Notes: generated by a model from the sequence alone, not told the origin. A stretch of 64,000 bases of DNA from Oscillospiraceae bacterium (GCA_902802375.1 CADCLS010000005.1:114765-178764); one strand, 5' to 3'; shown: positions 46,884-56,684, counted from the stretch's first letter. Numbers and translations are program-made.

Positions 46884-48245
46884 ATGCAAAATCTATACAC
46901 AAAAACATCAAAGTTCTATATCGGATTTTACATATTTTTCATCTTCTGTGCCGCCATGGGTGATTACAAGGTGCTTAATGTCGCTCTCGGCGCATTGCCT
47001 AAAATAGTATCGGCAGGCGCCATAGGCCTTGCACTTTTGTATATTCTTTGGTCGGGTAATTTTAAGAACTTCAAGGTTTTTTACCGTTTTGGTCTGTTGT
47101 TTTCCTCAATAATTATAGGTATTATTATCTGTTCAATTCTTATATGGATTATTGACCTGCAGTCTTTCGGATATATTATGAAAGGCACATCGAAAATATC
47201 CTACCAACTGCTTAATATCGCTATCGTCTTATGTGCAGTTTATATGTTTGAGGAAAAGGCGGCGACATATACCTTTTTCGGTATTACCGGTGCAAATATT
47301 GTTATAATCCTTATAGGTGCCGCAACTACCGGTATCGGCGGTGCCGTTTCGGATATGATTGCCAACATAACTTCGTTCGGTGCAAGCGATGTTATACTGA
47401 ACTCACCCTTTATCCGTGCAATAGAAATCCACGATATAACATTCGTTATGGGCGTGTATTTTATCTATTTTCTGTTCTTTGCTCCCCACGAAAAATACCG
47501 CTATCTATACGCGGCACTCTCCTTGTTCCTCTTTTTCGCGGGACTTAAGCGTATCGCCTTTTTAAGTATGCTTTTAGGCGTTGCTTTCGCTGTGTTCTGT
47601 TTGGTGTTAGGTCCTAAAGGAAAGGTAAGAATACTGTTTTTCACCGCCTTTTCTATTGTTGCGTTCTGCTACTTTTATATTGTGATTATCCAAAACGGCA
47701 GTTTTTCGCGGTTCTGTATAGAGCACGAAATAGAGTTAAACGGAAGAGAAAAAATATACGATTATATTTCGAACTTCTACGAGGTTTCCCCGTCATACGG
47801 CGGAAAGGGTTACGAGTTCTGCGTTCAACTGCTCAAAAGTATGCACGGAACAAAAGACCAGGTTGTAGATATAACGGCAGTGCATAACGACATATTAAAG
47901 ATGTATGTTGAAATGGGCTTCTGGGGATTTTTGTTCTGGATAACAGGGTATTATGTTTTTCAAACCCACTGGTTTATAAGCCGTTGCGGCGAGAAGGTTG
48001 CGGTTTGCTTTATGTCGATAAACATATATATGCTTATAACCTACCTTACCGATAATACGATGTTTTATTACTGGTCGAGCATGGTGATACGAATGATACC
48101 TATGTCATTCTTTTTTGCCCCGGTAAAAGACCCGCCGCTTAAAAGTGATAACCCGCTTTATTTGAATAATTTTGACCGCTGGCGATATAACAAGCGCAAG
48201 CGTGACGCAAAACAGCAAAAGAAACCTAAAATGATTTTAGAATAA
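46884..48245 (+). CDS. O-antigen/capsule polymerase (Wzy-like)
   Basis: 453 residues with about 11-12 membrane helices and a larger outside loop (about residues 280-330, NGREKIYDYISNFYEVSPSYGGKGYEF), the layout of Wzy polymerases/ligases. Little sequence conservation is expected, so the call rests on topology and on its place between Wzx and Wzz-like genes. ATG preceded by GGGAGGTGAG. Basic cytosolic C-terminus (RWRYNKRKRDAKQQKKPK). Confidence 0.82.
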   Translation: MQNLYTKTSKFYIGFYIFFIFCAAMGDYKVLNVALGALPKIVSAGAIGLALLYILWSGNFKNFKVFYRFGLLFSSIIIGIIICSILIWIIDLQSFGYIMKGTSKISYQLLNIAIVLCAVYMFEEKAATYTFFGITGANIVIILIGAATTGIGGAVSDMIANITSFGASDVILNSPFIRAIEIHDITFVMGVYFIYFLFFAPHEKYRYLYAALSLFLFFAGLKRIAFLSMLLGVAFAVFCLVLGPKGKVRILFFTAFSIVAFCYFYIVIIQNGSFSRFCIEHEIELNGREKIYDYISNFYEVSPSYGGKGYEFCVQLLKSMHGTKDQVVDITAVHNDILKMYVEMGFWGFLFWITGYYVFQTHWFISRCGEKVAVCFMSINIYMLITYLTDNTMFYYWSSMVIRMIPMSFFFAPVKDPPLKSDNPLYLNNFDRWRYNKRKRDAKQQKKPKMILE

Positions 48246-48262
48246 TAATTTAAGAGGTAATT

Positions 48263-49378
48263 ATGATTAGAATACTACATTCGGTCAGCAATATGGACCG
48301 TGGCGGAATAGAAACAATGCTTATGAATTTTTACAGGAATATAGACCGTAATGAGGTTCAGTTTGATTTTTTGGCAAATAAACCTCAGCCCGGCGACTAC
48401 GATGAGGAAATTCGTGAACTCGGCGGAAGAGTGTTTATTTCTCCGGGATTTATGAGTTATAAAAAGTATGTCGAATATATGACCGATTTATTTAAACAAA
48501 ATCCGGAATACAAAATCATACATACGCATAACGGCTCACTTATGCTATATGCTCTTAAATCGGCTAAAAAGAATGATATACCGATAAGAATTGCCCATGC
48601 ACACGCAACATCCGTGCCTGTAGGGCTTAAAAACGAGGTAAAAAAACTCATTCGCCCTATGATAAAATATGTAGCAACTGATTATTGGGGTTGTTCTGAA
48701 GCGGCAGGAAAGTTTTACTTTTCCGAAAAGCGTTGGAACGAAAATCATCAACTTATTCATAATGCTATAAATGTCAGCGATTTTGTTTTCAGCGAAAAAA
48801 AGCGTAATGAAATCCGAAAAGAATACGGTTTTGGCGATAAATTTGTTATAGGTCATGTCGGAAGACTCGCACCGCAAAAGAATCAAAAAAAACTTTTGGA
48901 AGTTTTTCTTGAAGTTCACCGCAGAAACCCGAATACCCATCTTGTTATTATCGGAACAGGCGAGCTTGAAAGCAAACTAAAAGAGTATTCAAAAGAACTC
49001 GGCATAGATAATTCGGTAACATTTACGGGTGTTTTATCAAATGTGAACGAATGGTACAGTGCCTTTGATGTATTCGCAATGACCTCGCTTTATGAGGGGT
49101 TGCCGGTTGTAGCAATTGAGGCTCAGGCTTCCGACCTTCCGTGTATTCTTTGTAACACAATAACTCCCGAAGTTAAAATAACTGATAATGTTAAATTTGC
49201 CGGTCTTAACGACAGTCCCGAACATTGGGCAAAAATCATCCTTGATTTCAAGCCTGAAGCGAGGGTAAGCCGTGCAGACGAACTGCAAAAGGCAGGTTAT
49301 GACATAAAGGCGGAAGCCCAAAGAATGCAAAATCTCTATTTAGACTTATATAACGATTGGAAAGAAAAACAGGTATGA
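48263..49378 (+). CDS. Glycosyltransferase family 4 (EpsF-like)
   Basis: 371 residues. ILHSVSNMDRGGIETMLMNFYR at the start is typical of the EpsF group. IAHAHATSVP, GHVGRLAPQKNQKKLLEVF and MTSLYEGLPVVAIEAQASDLP complete the GT-B signature. Its stop overlaps the next start by four bases (ATGA). Confidence 0.93.
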   Translation: MIRILHSVSNMDRGGIETMLMNFYRNIDRNEVQFDFLANKPQPGDYDEEIRELGGRVFISPGFMSYKKYVEYMTDLFKQNPEYKIIHTHNGSLMLYALKSAKKNDIPIRIAHAHATSVPVGLKNEVKKLIRPMIKYVATDYWGCSEAAGKFYFSEKRWNENHQLIHNAINVSDFVFSEKKRNEIRKEYGFGDKFVIGHVGRLAPQKNQKKLLEVFLEVHRRNPNTHLVIIGTGELESKLKEYSKELGIDNSVTFTGVLSNVNEWYSAFDVFAMTSLYEGLPVVAIEAQASDLPCILCNTITPEVKITDNVKFAGLNDSPEHWAKIILDFKPEARVSRADELQKAGYDIKAEAQRMQNLYLDLYNDWKEKQV

Positions 49379-50466
49379 AAATAGGAATACTGACACACCA
49401 CAGCATAAATAATTTCGGGGCGTTTCTCCAATGCTTTGCTTTGCAGGAAAAACTCAAATCACTTTTCCCGAACGATGAGGTTTATGTTATCAACTATATT
49501 ATCCCGAAACAAAACATCATAAACATTGGCGGTTTTTTCAGGTTTTATCCGAAAAGCGAAACCTTGAAATCGTGGTTTCACAAGATTTCTCAACCCCGCA
49601 TTTTTGCTAAAACCCGTAAAGAGTATCTGAGTTTAACAAAAAAGGTTTATAACGCTGACCAAATCAATTCTCTGGGCCTTGACGTGGTGGTAATCGGAAG
49701 TGATGAGGTTTGGAATTATCTTGACAGTAAGGGATTTTCTCTTATTAAATTCAGCGGCGGCTTAACCGCAAAACGAATTGTCGCTTATGCTCCGAGTACG
49801 GGCAAAACAACCGGAGAAAACATCCCCGAACAGGTCAGAAACGCAATGCACGGATTTACCGCTTTATCGGCAAGGGACAAGGGTGCGCAGACCCTTTGTG
49901 AGAAGGTGCTCGGCAAAACGCCCGAACTCGTTTGTGACCCTACTTTTCTTTTTCCCACGCCTGATATAGATAATGAAAAGATAAATAAGCTAACCGAAAA
50001 GCCTTATATTCTCTTTTATTATTGCAACGGTATTCCCCACGATTTAAAAAAGAGAATAATAGACAGTGCCCGGGCAAGAGGTTATGAAATTCTCGGAGCC
50101 GGAGAATACGATAGAATGTATTCGCAGATGTCGGTAAAACTCAATCCCTTTGAATGGGCTGAATTATTCAGAAGAGCAGAGTATGTTTATACAGGAACTT
50201 TCCACGGTGTTGTATTTTCAATTCTGAACAGAAAAAACTTCCGTGTTTTTGCTTCTATTGAAAGCCGTATTAAAAAGATTGATGCCCTACTCGCACAGTT
50301 TGGCATTGAAAACCGAAGCCTTACCGCCGACTCTGATTTTTGCGAGACCGATACAATCGATTATGATAAGGTTTATAAGTATATTGACGAACTCAGACAA
50401 AGCAGCAGTGAGTTTTTAGCGAGCGCCGTGAGCGGCAAAGAGGAAAGGACGGCGGATAGTATATGA
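49375..50466 (+). CDS. Polysaccharide pyruvyl transferase family protein
   Basis: 363 residues of the CsaB/WcaK pyruvyltransferase family, which adds ketal pyruvate (negative charge) to sugars from phosphoenolpyruvate. MKIGILTHHSINNFGAFLQCFAL, IGSDEVWN, SARDKGAQ and YVYTGTFHGVVFSILN (glycan-binding His region) match the family. Start set by the ATGA overlap with the upstream gene; it overlaps the acetyltransferase in the same way. Confidence 0.92.
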   Translation: MKIGILTHHSINNFGAFLQCFALQEKLKSLFPNDEVYVINYIIPKQNIINIGGFFRFYPKSETLKSWFHKISQPRIFAKTRKEYLSLTKKVYNADQINSLGLDVVVIGSDEVWNYLDSKGFSLIKFSGGLTAKRIVAYAPSTGKTTGENIPEQVRNAMHGFTALSARDKGAQTLCEKVLGKTPELVCDPTFLFPTPDIDNEKINKLTEKPYILFYYCNGIPHDLKKRIIDSARARGYEILGAGEYDRMYSQMSVKLNPFEWAELFRRAEYVYTGTFHGVVFSILNRKNFRVFASIESRIKKIDALLAQFGIENRSLTADSDFCETDTIDYDKVYKYIDELRQSSSEFLASAVSGKEERTADSI

Positions 50467-51041
50467 TTGAAAGCAAGGCCGATTTGAAACGCTATTTAGA
50501 GCAGGACAGAATAGCCCTTTACAAAACCCGCAAAAAGCCCCGTATTGCCGGGGACGAGATATGGCAATATGAGATTTTACTCAGAAAAACCGAGTATTAT
50601 ATGAACTGCAAAAAAAGCCCTTTGGGCAAATTAGTCGCAGTATGGCTGCATTTCAGACTGCGAAAGAAAGGTCGCAAACTTTGCGGTTTTCATATACCGC
50701 CTAATGCATTTGAGGAAGGTCTTTCAATTGCACACTGGGGACCTATTGTTGTGCACCCGACCGCCAGAATAGGTAAAAACTGCCGGATACATCAATGCGT
50801 TACCATAGGCGCTACTAACGGTCAGAACGAAGCGGCGCACATAGGAGATAACTGCTTTATAGGCCCTTGTTCATCAATAATCGGCAAAATTAAGATTGGC
50901 AATGACATAGCGATAGGTGCAAACAGTGTTGTAACAAAAAGTTTTGAGGATGACGGAATTACAATCGCCGGCACTCCCGCTAAAAAAATAAGCGATAACA
51001 ACTCGCATTCCAATCTGGCGAAAGCACTTAATCTTGATTGA
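50463..51041 (+). CDS. Serine acetyltransferase-like O-acetyltransferase (left-handed beta-helix)
   Basis: 192 residues. A helical N-terminus is followed by hexapeptide repeats: IHQCVTIGATNG, IGDNCFIGPCSSIIGKIKIGNDIAIGANSVVTKSF, closing with IAGTPAKKI. In this context it is more likely to acetylate the polysaccharide than serine. Translationally coupled to the pyruvyl transferase by a four-base overlap. Confidence 0.9.
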   Translation: MIESKADLKRYLEQDRIALYKTRKKPRIAGDEIWQYEILLRKTEYYMNCKKSPLGKLVAVWLHFRLRKKGRKLCGFHIPPNAFEEGLSIAHWGPIVVHPTARIGKNCRIHQCVTIGATNGQNEAAHIGDNCFIGPCSSIIGKIKIGNDIAIGANSVVTKSFEDDGITIAGTPAKKISDNNSHSNLAKALNLD

Positions 51042-51057
51042 AAGGAATGAAAACATT

Positions 51058-51951
51058 ATGAGTGGAAATAACGAACAGTATAGCAAAAAAACCGGCAAAC
51101 GCAAGAAAAAAGCGCTGAAAACGGTTTTGATTACGGCGTTGGTGTTAGTTATTGTTTTGGTTTTAACAATCGGGATAAATGTTGTAATAAACCGAAATTT
51201 TACGGTTTCTTTCTATCAAATCCGGTCCGATAAGGTTTCAGATAATATAAGGGTTGTTGAACTTTCCGACCTGCATAACAAGGAATACGGCAAGGGCAAC
51301 TGTAAACTTGTTGAAAAAATCAAAGACCTTAATCCCGATTTGATTGTTTACGCCGGGGATATGATGAACTACAAAAACGACGATTATTCCGTTTTGTTTA
51401 ATCTTTCTGACAAATTGAGTGAAATAGCGCCTATTTACGCCTGCTACGGCAATAACGAAATTGACCAGTATTTATTTGAAGATAAGCAGTTTACCGAAAA
51501 GCTTGAAAAGCACGGCGTCAACCTTTTAAGCAATGAAGCGGTTGATATAAAGGTTAAGAATTCGGTTATTCAGTTAATTGCTGTGTCCGACGATTTAAAA
51601 CAGTATGATATAAAAACAAACAATTCTAAAAAATTTGTCGAGTCGCTTGAGCCTACGGGCAACTGCCGTATATGTCTTACGCATTATCCCGAACTGTTCA
51701 AAGAAAAACTCCTCAATAAAGGTATCGACATTGCTTTCACGGGTCATGCCCACGGTGGACTGATAAGAATTCCTTTTATCGGGGGGCTATACAGTACCGG
51801 AGAAGGTTTCTTGCCCGATTTAACCGAAGGTGTTGTAAAGGCAAATGACGGCACGCAGGTAGTTATCAGCCGGGGACTCGGAGACTCACGCATAATACCC
51901 CGAATAAATAATCAACCCGAACTTGTTGTCGTTGATATATGCTGGTATTAA
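51058..51951 (+). CDS. Membrane-anchored metallophosphoesterase with altered GNH motif
   Basis: 297 residues. Basic N-terminus, one membrane helix (about 23-44), then an extracellular calcineurin-like domain. ELSDLHN (DxH), VYAGDMMNY (GD), LTHYPE and GHAHGGLIRIP (GHxH) are intact. The GNH(D/E) motif reads YGNNEID, so the histidine that normally acts as proton donor is Asn. Activity may be reduced or changed. Start MSGNNEQ chosen; AAAGGA lies upstream. Its place before the Wzz-like genes suggests a role in lipid-linked intermediate turnover; that is inference. Confidence 0.85.
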   Translation: MSGNNEQYSKKTGKRKKKALKTVLITALVLVIVLVLTIGINVVINRNFTVSFYQIRSDKVSDNIRVVELSDLHNKEYGKGNCKLVEKIKDLNPDLIVYAGDMMNYKNDDYSVLFNLSDKLSEIAPIYACYGNNEIDQYLFEDKQFTEKLEKHGVNLLSNEAVDIKVKNSVIQLIAVSDDLKQYDIKTNNSKKFVESLEPTGNCRICLTHYPELFKEKLLNKGIDIAFTGHAHGGLIRIPFIGGLYSTGEGFLPDLTEGVVKANDGTQVVISRGLGDSRIIPRINNQPELVVVDICWY

Positions 51952-51975
51952 AACCGCAAAGGAGGGACAAATAGA

Positions 51976-53394
51976 ATGGGAAAGGAAATAACCGAACAAA
52001 ATAAGAATTCCAAATCCGGTTCGGCAAAGTTCAGTATAAAACGGACGGCAAAAAAACTTTTTACGCCTGTAACTGACCTGCTTGATGAAATTGAATCGGA
52101 TTTCGAGAACAGTTCAAATATGAAAAAAACGCTTATTGCGATGTTTAAATTGCGCGCGGTAATATGCGTTTTTCTTGCAATAGTTGTTTGCGCTTCCGCT
52201 TGCTGTTTTCTTTACAAAAGCAGTAATACTGCAACCGCTGAAATGAGTCTTAACTACGAAGAGGCGGCAAACGGCTTAAACCCTAACGCCACGAGATTCA
52301 ATGCTTACAATATTGCAAGTAAAGAAGTTGTGGAGGATATGCTTAACTACTGCGGCATAGACCCCGCAACCGTGGATGTAAACGCCATTTGTGACGCCAT
52401 TACAATTAAATCCACAAATAACAAAGCATTTTCAGAGGGCGAATACTTTATTTCCACCACATTTAAGATAACCCTTAAAAAGCCGGTTTCGATAAAAGGG
52501 ATATCAACCGAAGACCTTTTAAATTTTCTTTGCAAAGCATACAAGGATAATCTTTATTTAAACTACACTGAAAACCGCTCCATCCTCAATTTTGATATAG
52601 ATGTTTTCAACGATAAAGAGTATCTTGAAATTGCGGATTTGCTCGTCTTAAAGGCACAGCAAATAGAAAAATACCTAAACACAAGGGCAAAGCAGAGCAA
52701 ATCTTTTGTTGAAAGCGAATCAAACGAAACCTTTAAATCCCTTGTTCAAAAGGTTCAGGATATCAGGAACTACGATATAAACAAATACCGCACATTTGTT
52801 ATAGAGGCGGGTTGTTCGGATGATAAGGCGCGTTACATAAATTCGCTGTCTTATATAAATCAGTTAAAAAGCATTGATTACGATAAGGATATGGCGGCTT
52901 ACAATGTTCATAACGACGGCATTGCGATGTATGATGATGATATGATAAGCGTTGTTATGATACCCTCTATCGATGAATCTAAAAGAACTTATTATATGTC
53001 CAAAACCAAGACGGGTATGGACTATATAGCAAGCCGGGCGGATAATTACCTTGCAACGGCGCAGGAAACCGCCAAGGAGATTACAGTAAACGAAGAAATC
53101 ATAGCAAAAATGCAGGCGGGAACAAATTCCGCTGGCAGTCTGACAAAAGCAAATCAGATGATTGACGATATAAGAAGCAAGTTTACAGAGCTTTCCCGGC
53201 AGATTGAATCGGTTGATAAGGCCTATGTAAAATATAAAACAAAGGATTATTTAACATTTAAAACGGTTAAACAATCGTTTATTCAAAGGATTTCCCTTGA
53301 TGTTATTCTTGAATTGATTGCCGGGATTTTATTACTTATTTATGTGTTTATATGGTTAAGATTCCGTTACATTAGAGGAGGTGACAAGGAATGA
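51976..53394 (+). CDS. Wzz/CpsC-like polysaccharide co-polymerase, first paralogue
   Basis: 472 residues. Cytosolic N-terminal stretch of about 55, membrane helix (about 57-77), a large extracytoplasmic helical domain and a second membrane helix (about 440-464). This is the two-helix layout of chain-length regulators. It shares a GL-x-PN-x-x-x-x block (GLNPNATRF) with the next protein, where it reads GLTPNGSKL, at a similar distance after the first helix. The two genes overlap by four bases, so they are probably paralogues acting together. Family assignment rests on layout and context. Confidence 0.72.
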   Translation: MGKEITEQNKNSKSGSAKFSIKRTAKKLFTPVTDLLDEIESDFENSSNMKKTLIAMFKLRAVICVFLAIVVCASACCFLYKSSNTATAEMSLNYEEAANGLNPNATRFNAYNIASKEVVEDMLNYCGIDPATVDVNAICDAITIKSTNNKAFSEGEYFISTTFKITLKKPVSIKGISTEDLLNFLCKAYKDNLYLNYTENRSILNFDIDVFNDKEYLEIADLLVLKAQQIEKYLNTRAKQSKSFVESESNETFKSLVQKVQDIRNYDINKYRTFVIEAGCSDDKARYINSLSYINQLKSIDYDKDMAAYNVHNDGIAMYDDDMISVVMIPSIDESKRTYYMSKTKTGMDYIASRADNYLATAQETAKEITVNEEIIAKMQAGTNSAGSLTKANQMIDDIRSKFTELSRQIESVDKAYVKYKTKDYLTFKTVKQSFIQRISLDVILELIAGILLLIYVFIWLRFRYIRGGDKE

Positions 53395-55163
53395 AAGAAT
53401 TTCAGTTATTCAGATACCTCTCTAAAGGGAAATTCATAATCCTTATTGTTGCGCTGATAGGCGCTATTTCGGTTTATTTTTATGCCGACTCAAAGCAGGT
53501 TTATACTGCAACAACGGCAATTCAGTATTCAAACAACGCAATAGGTGACGGGCTTACCCCTAACGGTTCAAAGCTTGATGTTTCGGAGATATACTCATCT
53601 ACCGTTATTAAGGGTGCCATTGAGGATTTAGGGCTTAACACTTCTATAGACGGTGTTCGCTCAAAGGTTAAGGTGCGGGCGGTTATCCCCGAGGAGGAGG
53701 ACCAGAAGAAAGAAGCCCTGCTTAAAAAAGGCGAGGAATACTCCTACTTTCCCACCGATTATATTATAACCTATGAGGCGGATTCGGAAAAATCCGCCCG
53801 TTACGCCAGCAATATGCTGGACGCCATTATCAAAAACTATTATTCGTTTTACAGCGAAAAGTATGTTGACCAGTTGATTTTACCAAACAACGCTTCGAAT
53901 ATCAGTTCAAATGATTATGACTATATCGAAAGCGCCGAGATAATTCAGCAGTCGGTTAAGGATATTGATAACTATCTTATCCAGAAGCGGCAAAGTTATC
54001 CGGATTTCAGGGCTTCCGCCACGGGTTACAGCTTTGCCGACCTTGAGAATATTTATAATTACATAATAAATAATAAGATTCCTTATATATACGCAAGAAT
54101 TCTGCAGCAGAAATATACCAAGGATAACGACCTGCTTCTCAAAAAACAGCAAAATATTATAGACGCTTTGCAGATAAATATAGAAAACAACACCGAAAAA
54201 TCCGCAAAGCTCAAATATCTTATTGATAATTACAGCCAGAAGGAAACAAACAACAAAAAGGGCGGAATTGCCGGCGCCACAAACGGCGATACATCTATAA
54301 TAATGGATGTTGACGGGCGCGACAGGGAGTTGGATGTTACCACAACCTATGATGACCTTGTAGAGGAATATGTTGGTATTAACCAGTCGATTGAAAGCGA
54401 TAAAATCGATAAAGAGCATGCAGAGTATATTAAATCAATATTTATTAACAATACTCAGAATCAGGTTTTAAGCGAGGATATCGAAAAAGATATCGAAGAC
54501 CTTGTAACACTGCTTAATGATGAATATAAAATCGTTCAGGCAACCGCACAGGAGCTTAACGAATACCTCGGTGCAAGTTATCTTAATATTCTCAATTCCG
54601 TGGTAACTTCGCAAAAGGTGAATATCAAACTCTATCTCGCACTGGCAGTTGTTTTCTTCCTCTTCTTCGGTTGCGCGGGTGCGGTTGTTATCGGAAGATT
54701 CAAGGACTTTTTGGAATATATCCTTTATACCGACAAAGTTACAAAACTTCCTAACCGTCAAATGTGCGACATCCAGATAAACTCATTAAGCGAGAAACAA
54801 CTCGGCGAGCAGTTTACCTGTATGATTATTCAAATTGATAATTTGTCTAAGATCAATGATTCACTTGGGCGTTCTGCGGGCGATATGATGCTCGGCGAAT
54901 TCGGCGGAATAATTAAAGTGCTTTCCCGCAATTACGGATTTATCGGTTGTAACAGACCGGGTTATTTCATAGGTCTTTACGAGAACTGCACGGTTTCAAA
55001 AGCAAATCTGTTTTTGGAAATGTTTGAAAAAAGCGTGAATGACTATAATAGAAGACAGGTTGAGGTTGAGGTGAAGTATTCTGTTGCCTTCAGCAACTCA
55101 ACGGAAGACAGCATTTATCAAATCAGAAGTCTTATACACAGTGCATCAGATAAAATCAATTAA
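53391..55163 (+). CDS. Wzz/CpsC-like co-polymerase fused to a degenerate GGDEF domain
   Basis: 590 residues. Membrane helix about 15-32, a 380-residue extracytoplasmic helical domain, second helix about 413-436, then a cytosolic GGDEF-fold domain (about 447-590). The domain starts DKVTKLPNR (the usual D-x-LT-x-LPNR) and keeps IIQIDNLSKINDSLGRSAGD (metal Asp483), but the active signature is RPGYF (522-526) in place of GGDEF, so cyclase activity is very unlikely. A c-di-GMP or GTP sensor on a chain-length regulator is the natural reading. No tyrosine kinase (CpsD/EpsB) is in the locus. A terminator follows. Confidence 0.85.
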   Translation: MKEFQLFRYLSKGKFIILIVALIGAISVYFYADSKQVYTATTAIQYSNNAIGDGLTPNGSKLDVSEIYSSTVIKGAIEDLGLNTSIDGVRSKVKVRAVIPEEEDQKKEALLKKGEEYSYFPTDYIITYEADSEKSARYASNMLDAIIKNYYSFYSEKYVDQLILPNNASNISSNDYDYIESAEIIQQSVKDIDNYLIQKRQSYPDFRASATGYSFADLENIYNYIINNKIPYIYARILQQKYTKDNDLLLKKQQNIIDALQINIENNTEKSAKLKYLIDNYSQKETNNKKGGIAGATNGDTSIIMDVDGRDRELDVTTTYDDLVEEYVGINQSIESDKIDKEHAEYIKSIFINNTQNQVLSEDIEKDIEDLVTLLNDEYKIVQATAQELNEYLGASYLNILNSVVTSQKVNIKLYLALAVVFFLFFGCAGAVVIGRFKDFLEYILYTDKVTKLPNRQMCDIQINSLSEKQLGEQFTCMIIQIDNLSKINDSLGRSAGDMMLGEFGGIIKVLSRNYGFIGCNRPGYFIGLYENCTVSKANLFLEMFEKSVNDYNRRQVEVEVKYSVAFSNSTEDSIYQIRSLIHSASDKIN

Positions 55164-55186
55164 AACAATTCGCATATTATGTATCT

Positions 55187-55222
55187 AAAATGCCGAACCC
55201 CATAACAGGGTTCGGCATTTTG
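55187..55222. terminator. Bidirectional terminator after the Wzz-GGDEF gene
   Basis: Perfect 14-bp stem AAAATGCCGAACCC/GGGTTCGGCATTTT with a seven-base loop; serves the polysaccharide run and the convergent HD-GYP gene. Confidence 0.92.
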
Positions 55223-55257
55223 GTGCTTACATTTATTATATTAAAGTGCAGGAATAA

Positions 55258-56595
55258 CTATTCCTGATTATCGTGAATATTTGAAATATCTTCAAGGGAG
55301 CCACCGCCCGTATCATCAGGGGCACGCAATTCACCCTTTTCGGCGAGGCGCAAAAATGCGTCAACTACATCGCTTGTAAGTTGTGTGCCGGACACGTCTT
55401 TAATAATGCTGACCGCTTTATCAAAATTCATTCGTTTTCTGTAAGGTCGGTCGGAATACATTGCGTCAAAAGTATCGGCAACGGCAATAATCTGCGCCAC
55501 GCGGGGAATTTCATCGGCTTTAAGCCCGTTAGGATAACCCTTGCCATCCGGTCTTTCGTGGTGTGCTTCGGCACCCACAACGATTTCCGGCATAAGACTG
55601 ATGCTCTTTAAAACTTCGTATCCGCGCTTAGTGTGTGATTTAATAATGCCGTATTCTTCATCAGTAAGTTTGCCGGGTTTATTGAGCACTTGGTCGGGAA
55701 TACCTATCTTGCCGATATCGTGCATAAGTGCGATATTATAGTACTGTTCAATCGTATCCTCGTCATATCCGAGTTCTTTTGCGAGCATTGCAGTGTATTT
55801 TGCAACACGGGAAGAGTGGCCCTGTGTGTAGGAGTCTTTCATATCGATAACCGTTGCGAATGACTCAATTATCTCACGGATAAGTTGCTTATCACGAAGT
55901 TGCTGTTCTTTTAATATTTCAAGTTCGTTCGCCTTGTGGTTGCTTATAGTCATTTTAAGACCTATAAAGATACATGCGGCAAGGAATACAACGGCTATAA
56001 CAACAATTATCCATACATAAGTCATTATACTTTTGTAAACCTCTGCCATTGAAACATCGGCGCCGGCGTAAGCCACACATTTTCCGTTTGAATCGTAAAT
56101 CGGCTCGTAATGGGTTAAAAGCCAGCCAAATTCACCGTTGCCCTCAATACTGTCAATTTTTTCACCTTTTAAGAGTTTATCCATCTGTTCATCGGTAAAC
56201 GAGCCGTCAAACGCCTGGAAATCGCCGAGTTGCCCCCGCTCGTCCGGGTTAGGGTCGGTATCGAAGACAACATGGCAACCGTCTTCCCTTATCTGATAAA
56301 CATAAAGGTAATCAAGTTCAGATGTGCTCGAAAGCACATCTGTAAGCATATTAAATGTTTGCGAGTATTCTTCATCCCTGCCGTTTTGCAGCCAATCGTT
56401 TATCTTATCGGCGTTGATCCGCTTTGTGGCAAGCATTGCGGCGCCGGTAGCCGCCTTTTCACGGTCGCTTTTCACCTGGGATGTTACAATACTCACGCTG
56501 GTCACGGTTATGGCGGCTGCCATAATTATCGCAAGAATTGCCCAGATTATCAGCAGTTTCTTATAGCGTATATCACGATCCATTTGTTTGTTCAT
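55258..56595 (-). CDS. Membrane HD-GYP phosphodiesterase
   Basis: 445 residues. Membrane helices about 12-35 and 192-213 flank a Cache-like extracellular sensor with GWLLTHYEPIYDSNGKCVAYAGADVS. A short coiled coil leads to the HD-GYP domain. LMHDIGKIGIP carries the HD pair (about 292-293) and HHERPDGKGYP (345-355) is the full HD-GYP signature. It should hydrolyse c-di-GMP. ATG after AGGAGAAT. Convergent to the Wzz-GGDEF gene, so the signal's breakdown enzyme sits beside its likely receptor. Confidence 0.95.
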   Translation of the reverse strand: MNKQMDRDIRYKKLLIIWAILAIIMAAAITVTSVSIVTSQVKSDREKAATGAAMLATKRINADKINDWLQNGRDEEYSQTFNMLTDVLSSTSELDYLYVYQIREDGCHVVFDTDPNPDERGQLGDFQAFDGSFTDEQMDKLLKGEKIDSIEGNGEFGWLLTHYEPIYDSNGKCVAYAGADVSMAEVYKSIMTYVWIIVVIAVVFLAACIFIGLKMTISNHKANELEILKEQQLRDKQLIREIIESFATVIDMKDSYTQGHSSRVAKYTAMLAKELGYDEDTIEQYYNIALMHDIGKIGIPDQVLNKPGKLTDEEYGIIKSHTKRGYEVLKSISLMPEIVVGAEAHHERPDGKGYPNGLKADEIPRVAQIIAVADTFDAMYSDRPYRKRMNFDKAVSIIKDVSGTQLTSDVVDAFLRLAEKGELRAPDDTGGGSLEDISNIHDNQE

Positions 56596-56684
56596 AATTT
56601 ATTCTCCTGTCGCCGCCGTTTTTTGTGCTCTCAAACCTGACATCACGCGCGGCTTGTTACCAATAAGGACAGCAAACTATCTAA

